Notes: generated by a model not told the origin, from the sequence alone. Shown: positions 27,261-37,199, numbered from the stretch's first letter. The stretch is DNA of 64,000 nucleotides from JACKAQ01 sp020634975 [NCBI: Calditrichia bacterium] (GCA_020634975.1 JACKAQ010000002.1:682001-746000); one strand, 5' to 3'. Numbers and translations are program-made.

Positions 27261-28463
27261 ATGAATGAACCGTTAGCGATAGAACTTACTTTTGGGGTTG
27301 TCATTTTTGGATTCGGCGCGTTGCAGGGATTCTTTTTTTCCGGCATCCTCTTTTTCCAGCAAAAAGGCAACCGCCCTGCAAATCGTTGGCTGGCGGTTAT
27401 TCTGGCGGTTGTGGGCGCATTTTTGTTTACAAAAGTGGCGATGATGTCCGGTTTTTATATGCGGATACCGCATATCATCGGTGCCGGGGCACCGTTCTGG
27501 TATCTGTTTGGTCCGATGATTTACGCGTACACAGCTTTTCTGGTCAACGAAAATCACCGGTTTTCGGCAACCGATTTGCTCCATTTGCTCCCGGCGGTTT
27601 ATTGCCTTTATCAGATGTTCCCATTTTACCAACTTTCCGGCGCCGAGAAAATTGCCGCCGTTCAAACCCCGCCAACCGGTCCGCCGGAATATCACCTGAT
27701 CTATCTGGTTGTGGGGCTGTTATTGTTAGGATATCATTTTGCCGCGATCCGCAAAATCAATCGTGCGGAAAAAAGCATCACGGATAACAGCACTTCTCAC
27801 CAAAAAGAAAATCTCCGCTGGGTGAAACGCCAGTTGATCGCATTTACGATTTACATCGTTTTTGATACGCTTGCCGGATATTTGCTGACTGTTTTTGAAA
27901 TCCCGCTGAATATACTCGAATTAACCACAACCTTTATTATGGCGATATTTGTGCAAATTGTTGCGGTTACCGCCAGCCGCAATCCCGAAAAACTGTTTCC
28001 GCCGATTGTTTCCGATCCGCAAACAAACGGCAGCCATCCGGCAGTACCGGAACCGGATGCGCAAAAAGAGAAATACCAAAATTCCGCGCTGTCGAAAGAT
28101 ATTGCCCAAAACTATCTGGATGCGCTCATCCATTTGATGGAAACCAAACGCCCCTATCTCAACAGCGAATTGAAATTGACCGATCTCGCGGCAATGTTGG
28201 GGATATCGCCGCACAATTTGTCGCAAATCCTGAATCAGGAGCTCAAACAACCGTTTTATGAATTTGTGAACCAGTACCGGATAAACGCTGCCAAAGCCAT
28301 GATGCTCAACCCCGAATATCAACAGTTTACCATCCTCGCCATTGCTTACGATGCCGGATTTAACACCAAAAGCTCGTTCAACCGGGCATTTAAGGAATGC
28401 ACCGGCATGACGCCATCCGCCTACCAAAAAGCACACGCTATTTCATCCAGCCACATCCGTTAG
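27261..28463 (+). CDS. Membrane-bound AraC-family regulator (seven-TM plus HTH)
   Basis: About 400 residues. The N-terminal ~230 form about seven hydrophobic helices (IELTFGVVIFGFGALQGFFF, NRWLAVILAVVGAFLF, FWYLFGPMIYAYTAF, YLVVGLLLLGYHFAAI, QLIAFTIYIVFDTLAGYLL, LELTTTFIMAIFVQIVAVTA). The C-terminal ~110 are an AraC/XylS DNA-binding domain: LTDLAAMLGISPHNLSQILN and FTILAIAYDAGFNTKSSFNR, AFKECTGMTPSAYQKAH. Such proteins couple a membrane sensor to transcription in FCB bacteria. The ATG at 27261 is chosen because the helices begin right after it. It may control the secreted NHL protein 118 bases downstream. Confidence 0.9.
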   Translation: MNEPLAIELTFGVVIFGFGALQGFFFSGILFFQQKGNRPANRWLAVILAVVGAFLFTKVAMMSGFYMRIPHIIGAGAPFWYLFGPMIYAYTAFLVNENHRFSATDLLHLLPAVYCLYQMFPFYQLSGAEKIAAVQTPPTGPPEYHLIYLVVGLLLLGYHFAAIRKINRAEKSITDNSTSHQKENLRWVKRQLIAFTIYIVFDTLAGYLLTVFEIPLNILELTTTFIMAIFVQIVAVTASRNPEKLFPPIVSDPQTNGSHPAVPEPDAQKEKYQNSALSKDIAQNYLDALIHLMETKRPYLNSELKLTDLAAMLGISPHNLSQILNQELKQPFYEFVNQYRINAAKAMMLNPEYQQFTILAIAYDAGFNTKSSFNRAFKECTGMTPSAYQKAHAISSSHIR

Positions 28464-28581
28464 GGTTGTAGCTTTCCATTGGGAAGAACGACCGGGACGA
28501 TTTTTATCCGCATATTTGCCCGCCAATCAACGGTGATTGGCAGTGAAAATTAATTTCAAAAAATCAACCCGAAAGGATACG

Positions 28582-29726
28582 ATGCAGATGAAAACAATAG
28601 CAATGGTTTTGCTGGCAATTCTGATCACCATCACCGGATATGCCCAAACGGTAAGCACGTTTGTCGGTCCGGGAATTAATATTGACGACGACATGATTAT
28701 GGATGCTGCGGGAAATATTTACGGCTCGCGCTATACCGGATCGCGGGTGTATAAAGTAACGCCCGATGGCGTTGTGAGCGTATATGCCCAGGGCATTGTT
28801 TCGCCAAACGGACTGGCGATAGACAGCAACGGGATATTGTATGTTGCGGATAACCAGGGAAACAAAATTTACAAAATCACTTCGGACAGCACCAAAACGC
28901 AGTATGGGCCGAACCTGTCATCACCGAGCGGGCTGCTGTTTGAACCCGACAGCGATACGCTGATCGTCACCCAATGGACCCAAAACCGGATCAGCAAATT
29001 AGCGCCCGACGGCACGCTGACCGTTTACAAAAGCGGCAACGGTTTGAACGGGCCGGTTGGCATGGCGATGGATGAAAACGGCAATTTTTATGTTGCCAAT
29101 TATAACGACGGCAAGGTGTTTCATGTGACCGACGACAGCCTGATTCAATTGGCGGTCGTGCCGGGGACAAACTTCGGCGCGGTCGGGTTTCTGGAATATG
29201 CCGCCGGAAATTTATACGCCACCGGTATTGCCGTTCACCGGATTTACAAGATTTCGCTGAGCGGGGAAATGACCGTTTTTGCCGGAACCGGTGTGGCGGG
29301 TTTAGTGAACGGACCGGCGATTCCGCACGGTTCAGCAATCCCAACGGCATTTTGGCAAGCCCGGATCATGACAAATTATACATCTCCGATTTCGGCACCA
29401 AATCGATCCGGTTGATCGACAATATTGTATCGGGCGTATCCGGCGCAACCGGACAACTGCCGGAGAATTTCCGGCTGGAGCAAAATTATCCCAATCCCTT
29501 TAACCCGGGCACGACCATTGCCTACGAGATACCCGAACGCGCTGCGGTTTCCCTGAAAATTTACAATGTGATGGGGGAGGAGGTGGCAACGCTGGTCGAT
29601 GGCGTGCAGCAACCGGGACGCCATACCGTTAACTGGAACGCCGGTGACCTGGCGAGCGGGATATTCTTTTACCGCATCCGCTCCGGTGAATTTGTTCAGA
29701 CCAAAAAACTCACGCTGATGCGCTAG
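28582..29726 (+). pseudogene. NHL-type beta-propeller protein with T9SS sorting domain, one frameshift
   Basis: Secreted protein of about 380 residues. A signal peptide (MKTIAMVLLAILITITGYAQ) follows AAAGGA, which sets the start. Six-bladed-propeller-like NHL repeats follow (VYKVTPDGVVSVYAQGIVSP, NGLAIDSNGILYVADNQGNK, ISKLAPDGTLTVYKSGNG). The frame is lost at about 29320-29335 and resumes as FSNPNGILASPDHDKLYISD, ending in a typical T9SS type A sorting domain: FRLEQNYPNPFNPGTTIAYE, LKIYNVMGEEVATLVDG, SGIFFYRIRSGEF, KKLTLMR. One base is missing at the junction. A surface-exposed or released protein is expected; ligand unknown. Confidence 0.8.
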
Positions 29727-29742
29727 CTTGCTGTTTCCCGGG

Positions 29743-30054
29743 TTAGTTCCAGGAGGTTTGCGTTACAATGGCGACAACCATAATGAGTGCATAACCTAAT
29801 CCGGGAAGCGCCAAAATCATCAGCACAATATTGGCTAACACCAGTTGATCTATCGACTTCAGCCAAAAACCGCCGCCAACAATCAGGGCGACACCCAGCA
29901 ACGCAAACATCCAGGATTTGATATTGAATGCGGATACAGTGCCGTCCGCGATACCCCAAATGAAGAAAAAGAGCAGGATAGCAGCAATAACCACATCAAC
30001 GCCAAAAACATCCAGAAGAGCTTTAACTTCATTGTTCATTTCCTTTTCTGTCAC
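29743..30054 (-). CDS. Small membrane protein, unknown function
   Basis: A 103-residue protein with three strongly hydrophobic helices: VVIAAILLFFFIWGIADG, MFALLGVALIVGGGFWL and LVLANIVLMILALPGLGYAL plus IMVVAIV. No family is recognised. It converges on the NHL gene (16 bases between the stops). A GTG start at 30054 is given; an ATG at 30039 preceded by AAAAGGA is an alternative. It stands at the left border of the repeat-rich island. Confidence 0.6.
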   Translation of the reverse strand: MTEKEMNNEVKALLDVFGVDVVIAAILLFFFIWGIADGTVSAFNIKSWMFALLGVALIVGGGFWLKSIDQLVLANIVLMILALPGLGYALIMVVAIVTQTSWN

Positions 30055-30121
30055 AGTTTTCAGGGAATTTCAGCATGAAATTACCGAAATTACCGCATCG
30101 CGCGTTAATGTGCAATGGTGC

Positions 30122-30440
30122 TTTTGGGGAATATGACCAGTGATTTCGACAGGCTCAATACCTCTGAGCCCTGAGCGGAGCCGAAGGGCGGACACGCTAG
30201 GACCGGTGATTTCGGCGGGGCTCAATCACCTGGGGATGCATGCATGCGAGCCCTGAGCCCGCAGGCTGCGGGAAAGGGCGGAGTTCGAATCCGGCTTCTG
30301 CTCCGCAAGTTTATCCAAACACAAAGCTTGTCGAAGGGCTCTGCCTACGTGTGGAAAGCACACACCGGTGGTTGAGTCGAAGCCGAAACCACCATTGATT
30401 TCGGCTGAGTTTATCCTGGCCAGTCGAAGGGCTCAATCAC
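30122..30440. repeat. Dispersed repeat cluster, left end of the accessory island
   Basis: This gene-free stretch is built of recurring short elements: GAGCCCTGAGCGGAGCCGAA, GTTTATCC, CAGTCGAAGGGCTCA, TGCCTACGTG, and one hairpin with stem GGTGGTT/AACCACC at 30367-30393. It begins with TTTTGGGGAATATGA (30122-30136), which recurs at 39766-39780. Copies of the same elements are at 34.1-34.35, 38.25-38.37, 38.75-38.95 and 39.78-39.92 kb. Confidence 0.75.
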
Positions 30441-30461
30441 CTGACAGTGCATCCCCAAAAA

Positions 30462-30492
30462 CAGAAAAACCCCGATGAACGGGGTTTTTCTG
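30462..30492. terminator. Bidirectional terminator
   Basis: Perfect 13-base stem (CAGAAAAACCCCG and its complement) with loop ATGAA. The A/T flanks inside the stem provide a T run on both strands. It lies 21 bases after the stop of the - strand helical-protein gene, so it most likely serves that gene. Confidence 0.88.
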
Positions 30493-30512
30493 TGCTAAAA
30501 TGATTCACTCAT

Positions 30513-31159
30513 TTATTTGGGAATGCCCAGCTTCCAGCAGCAGTTGGGGTTTATCCGCCAGCGCGACGCGGGCCAGCTTGCGGTAATCACTGTAGCTGTT
30601 TTCCAATCCTTCCCAGCTCTCGTTCCGGGAAACCGTGCTCAGGTGCGAATCCCTCTGCGGCTCAGCAACACCTGAAAGGCGGCTTCGGATGCTTCTACCA
30701 ATTGTTTACCGGCTTCAAGTTTTTCCACGGTCAGGGCGTTGTTGGCAAGAATTGCCTGCATGGTAACGTCGTTAAGGGCGGTGGTATAAAACTGTTTGGC
30801 TTGTTCCACCCATAGCGAAAATTGTCGCTCCCGGCGACCATCCACACCCAGTTTCTGAAAGGTTGCCCGGTCATCCTTTGCGGCAATGCGGGCGGTTTTA
30901 ACATGACGCATATAGGTTTTTTTCGTTTCCTTCAGCTTGGCATCAAAGGCATCCTGCGCGGCAAACAATTCGCCATATTTAACTTTTTGCTGCTGGTTCA
31001 GCGCCCGGGTATTGCTGAGGATTAACTGAACATCGGTTAGTTTTTGCGGGTGATGCCCACTTCTTCAAAATGCGCCTTGATGGTATCGTCAACCGCGTTT
31101 TGCAATAACGTTTCGACCTTGACGAACAATCTCTCCAATTCCTTGTTTGTTCTTCCCAT
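30513..31159 (-). pseudogene. Helical protein of unknown function, three frameshifts
   Basis: Joining frames gives a protein of about 215 residues beginning MGRTNKELERLFVKVETLLQ, behind AAAGGAATCACC. The middle reads LTDVQLILSNTRALNQQQK, VKYGELFAAQDAFDAKLKE and ARIAAKDDRATFQKLGVDG, and the end reads DYRKLARVALADKPQLL then KLGIPK. It is almost entirely helical and charged, with no transmembrane segment and no recognised domain. Frameshifts fall near 31040 (after GITRKN), near 30645-30660 (after LLSRRG) and near 30530. It diverges from the KAP-FGE gene with 352 bases between starts, which hints at a shared regulatory region. It may be an accessory of the NTPase system next door, but that rests on position only. 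Confidence 0.5.
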
Positions 31160-31511
31160 TGGTGATTCCTTTCGAATGGTTTAAGTATCCTGTTTGCTGA
31201 ATATACATCGGCGTGCCTGTTCAGGACTTTAAGAAAAATATCGATAAAATGCCGGATAGCACCGGTCGGTGAAAAATTTCGCGGAACCCACTGTTTCAGC
31301 TACTAATTCGGGTTGCTGTTAAGAACCCCTTGCTTATTGCAGGACACAAAGCACATTATCCCGTTACTTCGCAAAAAAACGGTCTGAATAGTTGCATGTT
31401 AATCGGGAATAATTTATTTTCTATAGTTCCAACCAGAGATCTATTTGCGTGCAATTAAAAAAAAAACATGTTTGGTTTATTCTGTCGCTTTACATCAACG
31501 GAGTTATAGAA
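31160..31511. other. Divergent intergenic region before the KAP-FGE gene
   Basis: 352 bases between two divergent genes with no credible coding sequence. It is AT-rich near 31370-31470, with long A runs at 31456-31466. I see no convincing inverted-repeat operator. It should hold the promoters of both genes. Confidence 0.45.
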
Positions 31512-33860
31512 ATGGCTGACGAACACAAAAATCGATATAAGCTACTAAGCGATGAACCCATACTGGAAAGCGATCGCACGGATCAACTGGCATTTAAACA
31601 TACGGCAGAGGTATTGGGGCGTGCAGCGTTATATACCGAAAGCCCTATAACAATCGGCGTTTTTGGCGATTGGGGGTCCGGTAAAACCTCACTCATGCGG
31701 TTAATGCGACAGGTGGTGGATGATGAAGTGTACGGTGAGCAAGCTGCGGTTGCGGTCTGGTTTAATGCCTGGCAATATGAACGTGAAGAACACTTGATCG
31801 TCCCGCTGATTGCGACAATTGCCCGGGATATTAAGAAAAACAGGAGCAATGGGAGAGGAAGCGCAAAGCGTCAAAAACGATATTGAAAATGCAGTGCATA
31901 AAGCCAGAACCATCATGGATACCGGTGGCAAAAAAAAATTCATGATGCGCTTCGCTCCGTGCTTTACGGGGTTTCCATGAAAGGAAAACTGGGTATGCCA
32001 TTGCTGGGTGAACTGGAAATTAGCGCAGCAATGAAAGATATGATAGAGCGCTACGAAGCGGTAACCCAGGACACGCTGATGGCCCGCAGTCTATATTTTG
32101 ATGCCTTTGACCAACTGCGTGAACTATCCCATGACAAAACTATCAAAAACCGCAGATCGTAGTTTTTGTAGACGACCTGGACCGCTGCTTTCCGGAACAA
32201 GCAGTGCGTTTGCTGGAAAGCATTAAACTGGTGCTGCATCAACCGCGCTTTGCATTTGTGCTCGGAATCTACCCGCAAATTATCGAAGAATTCATCCGGA
32301 ATAAATATGCCGCCCAATACCCGATGCAAACGCCTGGGCAACGACGCTGGATGATAAAGACCTGCACCGGCGGATTGACAAATATCTGGACTATTTCAAC
32401 GATTATCTCGGGAAAATTATACAGGTCAGGCACCTCGTTCCGGAGCGACAACCGGCCCAAATGCACAACTATATTGAACACTTGCTGGATGACGCCGGCG
32501 TGCTCAATCAATTCTTAGTAGAAGGTGTCGAAAAACCGATTTGCTGGAATTAATTGCCGAAGTCGGAAAGCGAAGTCCCGGGAAATTGTCCGGAAAATTA
32601 ACGGGCTAATTGTAAAATGGCGCATTGCCAACAGTGAAAAAGGGGAGAATGAAACATTTGACCTACTGGCAGGACTGATTAACGAAACCATCTCAGACAG
32701 GGTATCCAAAGGAAAACTTGAATACAGGGAGTTTTTGATAAGGCTGGAATGGACGCCCGGCGATGAAGACACTGTATCGTATGGTAAAAATCTTGCCGAT
32801 GGACTCAGAAAAACCCAACGGGCAGACAACCATGTAGATAAAGTTCGGCTGTTAAAAGCAGCATTTAAGAAAATGGATTCTGCGATCATGAACAGCCTGA
32901 TCGATATTCTGGACAAAGATGAACATCTTTGCAATGTATTAAATTCCCGGCAGGTTGCCGGTGGCTGTCCGAAAAAGCCTATCGCGAAGAAATGCACACA
33001 ACTTATACGGAAAATGAAACCCTGGAAGAAGGTCTGGAAGTCCTTGCGGCGGTCAAAAAGAGCGCCCCGCGCCCCAAACTTACCGAAACATATGCATCCG
33101 GTAAGCTGACAGACATTGTTCCCGGTTTAAAAATTATTATTATGTACCAGCCGGGGAATTCCAGATGGGCAGCGATGATGGAGAAGATAGGGAACGACCG
33201 GTTCACACTGTTAAGCTGGATAGCTTTGGAATGAGCGAAACACCGGTTACCCAGGCACAGTATCAGGCAGTTATGGGTGTGAATCCCTCAGAATTCAAGA
33301 AAAGGATCATCTAGAAGACGGGGCTGCGGAACGCCCGGTGGAATACGTCAGTTGGAATGACGCAATGGTGTTTTGCGAACGGTTGACAAAACTCGCCAAA
33401 GGTGAATACCGGGTTACACTGCCAACTGAAGCGCAGTGGGAATATGCCTGCCGGGGCTGGCACCACAACACCATTTAACACTGGTGATAACCTGACCACC
33501 GACCAGGCAAATTATAACTGTAACTACCCTTACAAAAATTATCCCAAAGGTGAGTATATTGGTAAGACCACACCTGTAAAAAAATATTCGCCAAACGCAT
33601 GGGGACTGTATGATATGCATGGTAATGTGTGGGAATGGTGTCTGGATTGGTTCGATGAAAAATACTACGATGAATGCAAAAAGTCGGTGTTGTTGAAAAC
33701 CCGGCAGGTCCGGAAGATGGTTCGGACCGCGTGCTGCGCGGCGGTGGCTGGGCTTCGCTATGCGCGCAGGAATTGTCGTTCCGCGCGTCGGGACAGGCTT
33801 CGCCCTGAGTATCGCTACGGCCCCAAAAGTGTTGGCTTCCGCCTGGTTTTTCTCCCATAG
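31512..33860 (+). pseudogene. KAP-family P-loop NTPase fused to an FGE-like (SUMF1) domain, many frameshifts
   Basis: Reconstructed protein of about 780 residues, split over roughly a dozen frames. The ATG follows GGAG by 8 bases. The KAP NTPase (family of Kidins220 and phage-excluding PifA) has Walker A in GVFGDWGSGKTSLMRLM (~31665-31691), AVWFNAWQYEREEHLIVPLI, and Walker B in IVVFVDDLDRCFPEQAVRLL (~32156). A helical section follows. The C-terminal ~230 residues are an FGE-sulfatase/C-type-lectin-fold domain: [98 protein letters not shown]. The SWMCHxSYC-type cysteine pair of true formylglycine-generating enzymes is absent, so this tail is probably a binding domain. Motifs are intact in every segment; only single-base indels break it. 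Confidence 0.82.
33735..33857 (+). other. Candidate variable region (DGR-like) at the end of the FGE domain
   Basis: In the frame ending at 33860 the last ~40 residues read [20 protein letters not shown] then [13 protein letters not shown], preceded in another frame by RVLRGGGW. This GGxW ... RNCRSA ... GFRLV layout is the one seen in C-type-lectin variable proteins diversified by retroelements. No template repeat copy and no reverse transcriptase gene are seen in the window, so this is a resemblance and not a demonstrated DGR. Confidence 0.4.
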
Positions 33861-33910
33861 TTCGCGGCAGTTCATCCTGCCTTACCTGCTCCGCAGGAAC
33901 GCGTTGCGCT

Positions 33911-33951
33911 TGAGCAAGACCAGTTGCTGGAACAGAATGAGTAAGCGCGAC
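33911..33951 (+). repeat. 3'-flank repeat shared by the two FGE-fusion genes
   Basis: Forty-one bases from TGAGCAAGACCAGTTGCTGG to TAAGCGCGAC, 50 bases after the KAP-FGE stop. About 34 of 42 positions match 37655-37696, which lies at a similar place after the NACHT-FGE gene remnant. It could be the remains of a common tail or a downstream element. Confidence 0.6.
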
Positions 33952-34089
33952 GGGACGAGCAGCGTGCGACGAGTTCATTGTGCAGTAACGCATTTGTAAA
34001 TTGGTTTGTGATGTCCGCCGACAATCACCCACCAACGGTTGAGGCAACATTCTGCCTTTTTTCTGAGGGTCGAACTTTTTGCTCCAAAA

Positions 34090-34345
34090 AGCTTTGGCAG
34101 TTCGGCTTCGACAGGCAATCAGTTTATCCTTGAGCCAGTCGAAGGGCTCAGCCTACGTGGTCTCAGCCTACGTGAGTAAAAACCGCCGGTAGCTGAGCGG
34201 AGCCGAAGTCTCTACCTTTAATCCGGCTTCGACTTCGCTCAGCCTCCGGAAAGGATCGCATGCCGGTAGCTGAGCGGAGCCGAAGCTACCCTATAATCCG
34301 GCATCGACGAAGTTTATCCTGAGCCAGTCGAAAGGCTCAACCTAC
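34090..34345. repeat. Dispersed repeat cluster between KAP-FGE and AlbA_2 genes
   Basis: Elements include CAGTTTATCCTTGAGCCAGT, CGAAGGGCTCAGCCTACGTG (twice in part), GGCTTCGACTTCGCTCAGCC, and two hairpins with the GGTAGCT/AGCTACC stem: 34188-34216 (with a 3-base insertion in the 3' arm) and 34265-34290. It ends with another GTTTATCCTGAGCCAGTCGA. No gene. Confidence 0.8.
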
Positions 34346-34408
34346 AGCATAGCATGTTAGTAGCTGATCATCAGAAAAAGTACCAATAGTAAGGTGTTCA
34401 AAAAAAGT

Positions 34409-35411
34409 ATGAAATGCACGTTTGAATTAAATAGCAAAGGCTTTCTGAAACGGGTTGAAAGCTATGATCTTGAGTTCAAGGAACTTTCATTATGGTGATT
34501 CGCTGGCAGAATATATTCGTTCAGTCGTTGGCATGGCGAACAATAAAAGGTGTCAGGGGAAATAATTTTCGGTGTTAAAGATAAACCCAGACAACCCATT
34601 GCGTTAATAAATGATAAATTTGAAAAATTGCGATCCAAATAAAATCAATCAATTCATCAGTCAGTATTTTTCACATGAAGTGCATTGGAATATGGAAACC
34701 CATGAAGTTTATGGAAAACAATTTGGTTGACTGTTGGGTGGAAGAAGCACCACAAAAACCAGTAGTGTGTTCAAAAGTTTACAAGTCAATACTTGGAAGC
34801 TGCGATATATTATAGATATCGCGGTGAAAACCAATTGAAATAGGCTACACCGAGCTTTGTATCGATCGAATTTTAGCGAAGATGAACGCGAAAAGGAAAA
34901 ATTTTGTGGCTCAGGCATAATGAGAAAATCGGGCAGGTTGGACCACAAAATATACATTTAATTGATACTTTTAACGGGGTTATACAGACTGGACATGGAA
35001 AAAATTCTTCTTGATAAGGCAATTGCTGATAAACTTAAATTTATCAAAGAAGCTGAGAGTTCTTCGAAAAGAAGGTGCTCCAAACCTTTAAAATTAATTG
35101 GTGAAGTTACAGGCATAGTTGATACTCTACAAACATGCCCAAAACAGATGCATTGTATCCATACAGGTTTGGAGAAATCTAAAGAAAAATTTGACATTAA
35201 CAACTATGAGTTTCAGGCTATTCTGTGGAAGCTTCTCAATTAAAGGAAACCCAAAATACCATACAGAAATATCAACATGTCCAGGATGAGTTCAACGCAT
35301 AAATATTCCAAAGAATTCTCAAGTCGCTTAAAATCAATTATTGAAAGATATCCGAATTGGATTAAAGAGACGACAAAAGAGATCATCAAGAAATTCAAGA
35401 AAAACACTTAA
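34409..35411 (+). pseudogene. Schlafen AlbA_2-domain protein, many frameshifts
   Basis: Reconstructed from at least nine frame segments. The N-terminal Schlafen AlbA_2 domain (a putative DNA/RNA-binding fold often tied to ATP-binding or HTH proteins) is clear: LEFKELS, GDSLAEYIRSVVGMANNK, EIIFGVKDKPRQPIALIND, then CDPNKINQFISQYF and EAAIYYRYRGENQLK. Downstream are IGQVGPQNIHLIDTFNGVI, DKAIADKLKFIKE, LKLIGEVTGIVDTLQ, and a C-terminal part with YHTEIST, HKYSKEFSSRLKSIIERYPN and WIKETTKEIIKKFKKN. The base composition is visibly richer in A+T than the flanking genes, a sign of foreign origin. The tail may belong to a separate small gene. It stands between two FGE-tailed NTPase genes. Confidence 0.65.
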
Positions 35412-35560
35412 ATATTCACCGATCTATAAAACAACAATACAGTCAAATAATGTAACAGCAAAAGGTTCAGAATATGGACGATTGAAAATTTTCGAGCCAC
35501 TTTTTAAACTTTGGATAATCCTGGCTTACTGAATGGTTGAAATCAGTGCATATTATTTAA

Positions 35561-37199
35561 ATGAAGATTTCAGCAAAGCCATTTTGCCGGCTTATTATTG
35601 CTGCAATTGTTTGGTCAATTGTGGCAGGATTAAAATGGCTTCACCAGTGGGTGAAGGATATAGCAAAACAGCAAAAGAGTTGGTGCATTTTAGATATGGA
35701 TTACAAGGATGTGCAGAATAAACGAAAATTATTCGTTCCCACCCAGGGACAGAATAACACTCCCACGTATATGAAGAAGAACCTGAAAAAAGGGATCAAA
35801 TTTATCGTAAAAAACCGTTGATACCTTTTTTTATTAACACAGCATTTAATGAAATAAAAGACAGCGACAAGTTTTATTTGATAGCGATTCAGGCATGGGT
35901 AAAACAACTTTTTATGATCAACCTGTATTTGCGGTACCATTCCTTGTTTAATTTTCGACGGAAGTATAAAATGAAGCTGTTTCTTTTGGCGACAAGAATA
36001 TTATTATGGATACAGGAAATAAAAACTGAAGAGGCAAGAGATACAATTTTGCTGTTGGATGCGTTTGACGAGCATAAGGCGCTGTTCCCCGAAAACCGGA
36101 TGGTTTAAGCGATGATGAACGCTTCCAAAAACGTTTGATGAGGTTATCGAAAGTGTAAAGGATTTTCAGGAAGTCTTAATCACCAGCCGCATCACACAAT
36201 ATTTTCCGGGACAAGAAGATAAACCGTATGAACTAAAAATCCCCCGTTACGGCAGGAAGGATTTCATACCCTCGCCAAACTCTCTATATTTCGTTTGAAA
36301 AGAAAGAAACCAAACATTTTTTGAACAAAAAGTATGGTTAAATGCGATTCTGGAATCGACACAAAAAAAAAGGTTGCGGCGTCTGTTGTGGAGCGTTCTC
36401 CCAAATTGATGGTAAGACCAATGTTGTTAAGCTTATATCGATTTTCTGGTGGATGATAACTTACGATTTGAAAAACACTTCCCAAATTTATGAGGCGCTT
36501 ATTAACAAGTGGATTGAGCGTGAAGCAGACAAGCGGGAAACATAAATCTGATGATCGTGAAAAATTTAAACGTGAGCTTTATGAATTTTCCCAGTTGGCT
36601 GCACTGGCGATATACGAAAAGCGAAAACAAAATAGCCTGCTTACCAAAGAAGAAGCTATTGCCATTTGCGAAAAGCATAAACTTGATCTACTCGATTACG
36701 AAATAACCGGGCAATCCCTGCTCACCCGTGACGCATCACATAATTGAAATTTGGCACATAAATCCATTCTGGAATATTTTCTGGCGAAAGAATGTGAAGC
36801 AGACTGGCAGTTTGCTATTCGTTTTAATTTGGTAGGTATCGCGGGATATGGTGGGGCATTTTTATTACGAAATGATACCGTATTTTAATGCATTTGATTT
36901 CGTAAAAATCGAAGGTGGTATGTTTAATATGGGTAGTGATGACAATAGTTCAGAAAACCTTGGCACGAAGTAACCGTTTCAGATTTTTACTTGCCTCGAA
37001 TCCCGGTTACCCAAAAAACAATGGCGCGACATTATGGGCAATAATCCTTCCTGTTTTAAAAACTGTGATAACTGTCCGGTGGAAAGTGTAAGCTGGAATG
37101 ATGTCCAGTGAATTCCTCATAAAATTGAAAGCAAAAACAGGAAATTCATTCTGTTTACCCAGCGAAGCGCAGTGGGAATATGCTGCACGTGGCGGCAAA
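35561..37199 (+). pseudogene. Membrane-anchored NACHT-type NTPase fused to an FGE-like domain, many frameshifts
   Basis: N-terminal hydrophobic anchor (LIIAAIVWSIVAGLKWL), then DMDYKDVQNKRKLFVPTQGQ, a NACHT/STAND NTPase with Walker A DSGMGKTTF (~35886-35912) and Walker B ILLLDAFDE (~36048), EVLITSRITQYFPGQ as sensor-like region, then a helical winged part (LYEFSQLAALAIYEKRKQN, LLDYEITGQSLLTRD, KSILEYFLAKECEADWQFA). From about 36905 comes an FGE-like domain: VKIEGGMFNMGSDDNSSEN, PVTQKQWRDIMGNNPS, CPVESVSWNDVQ, LPSEAQWEYAARGG. After 37199 no frame continues well and the end of the FGE domain is not recognisable. Motifs are preserved between single-base indels. The N-terminus may begin further upstream. 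A second, unrelated NTPase with the same tail is 1.7 kb to the left. Confidence 0.75.

Noticed and set aside
28582-29726. Programmed ribosomal frameshift in the NHL-T9SS gene
   Set aside because: No slippery heptamer or downstream structure at 29320-29335; a one-base loss explains it more simply.
33475-34050. 191-codon - strand frame across the FGE tail and repeats
   Set aside because: Antisense to the clear FGE-like domain and continuing into repeat DNA; no domain or start signal.
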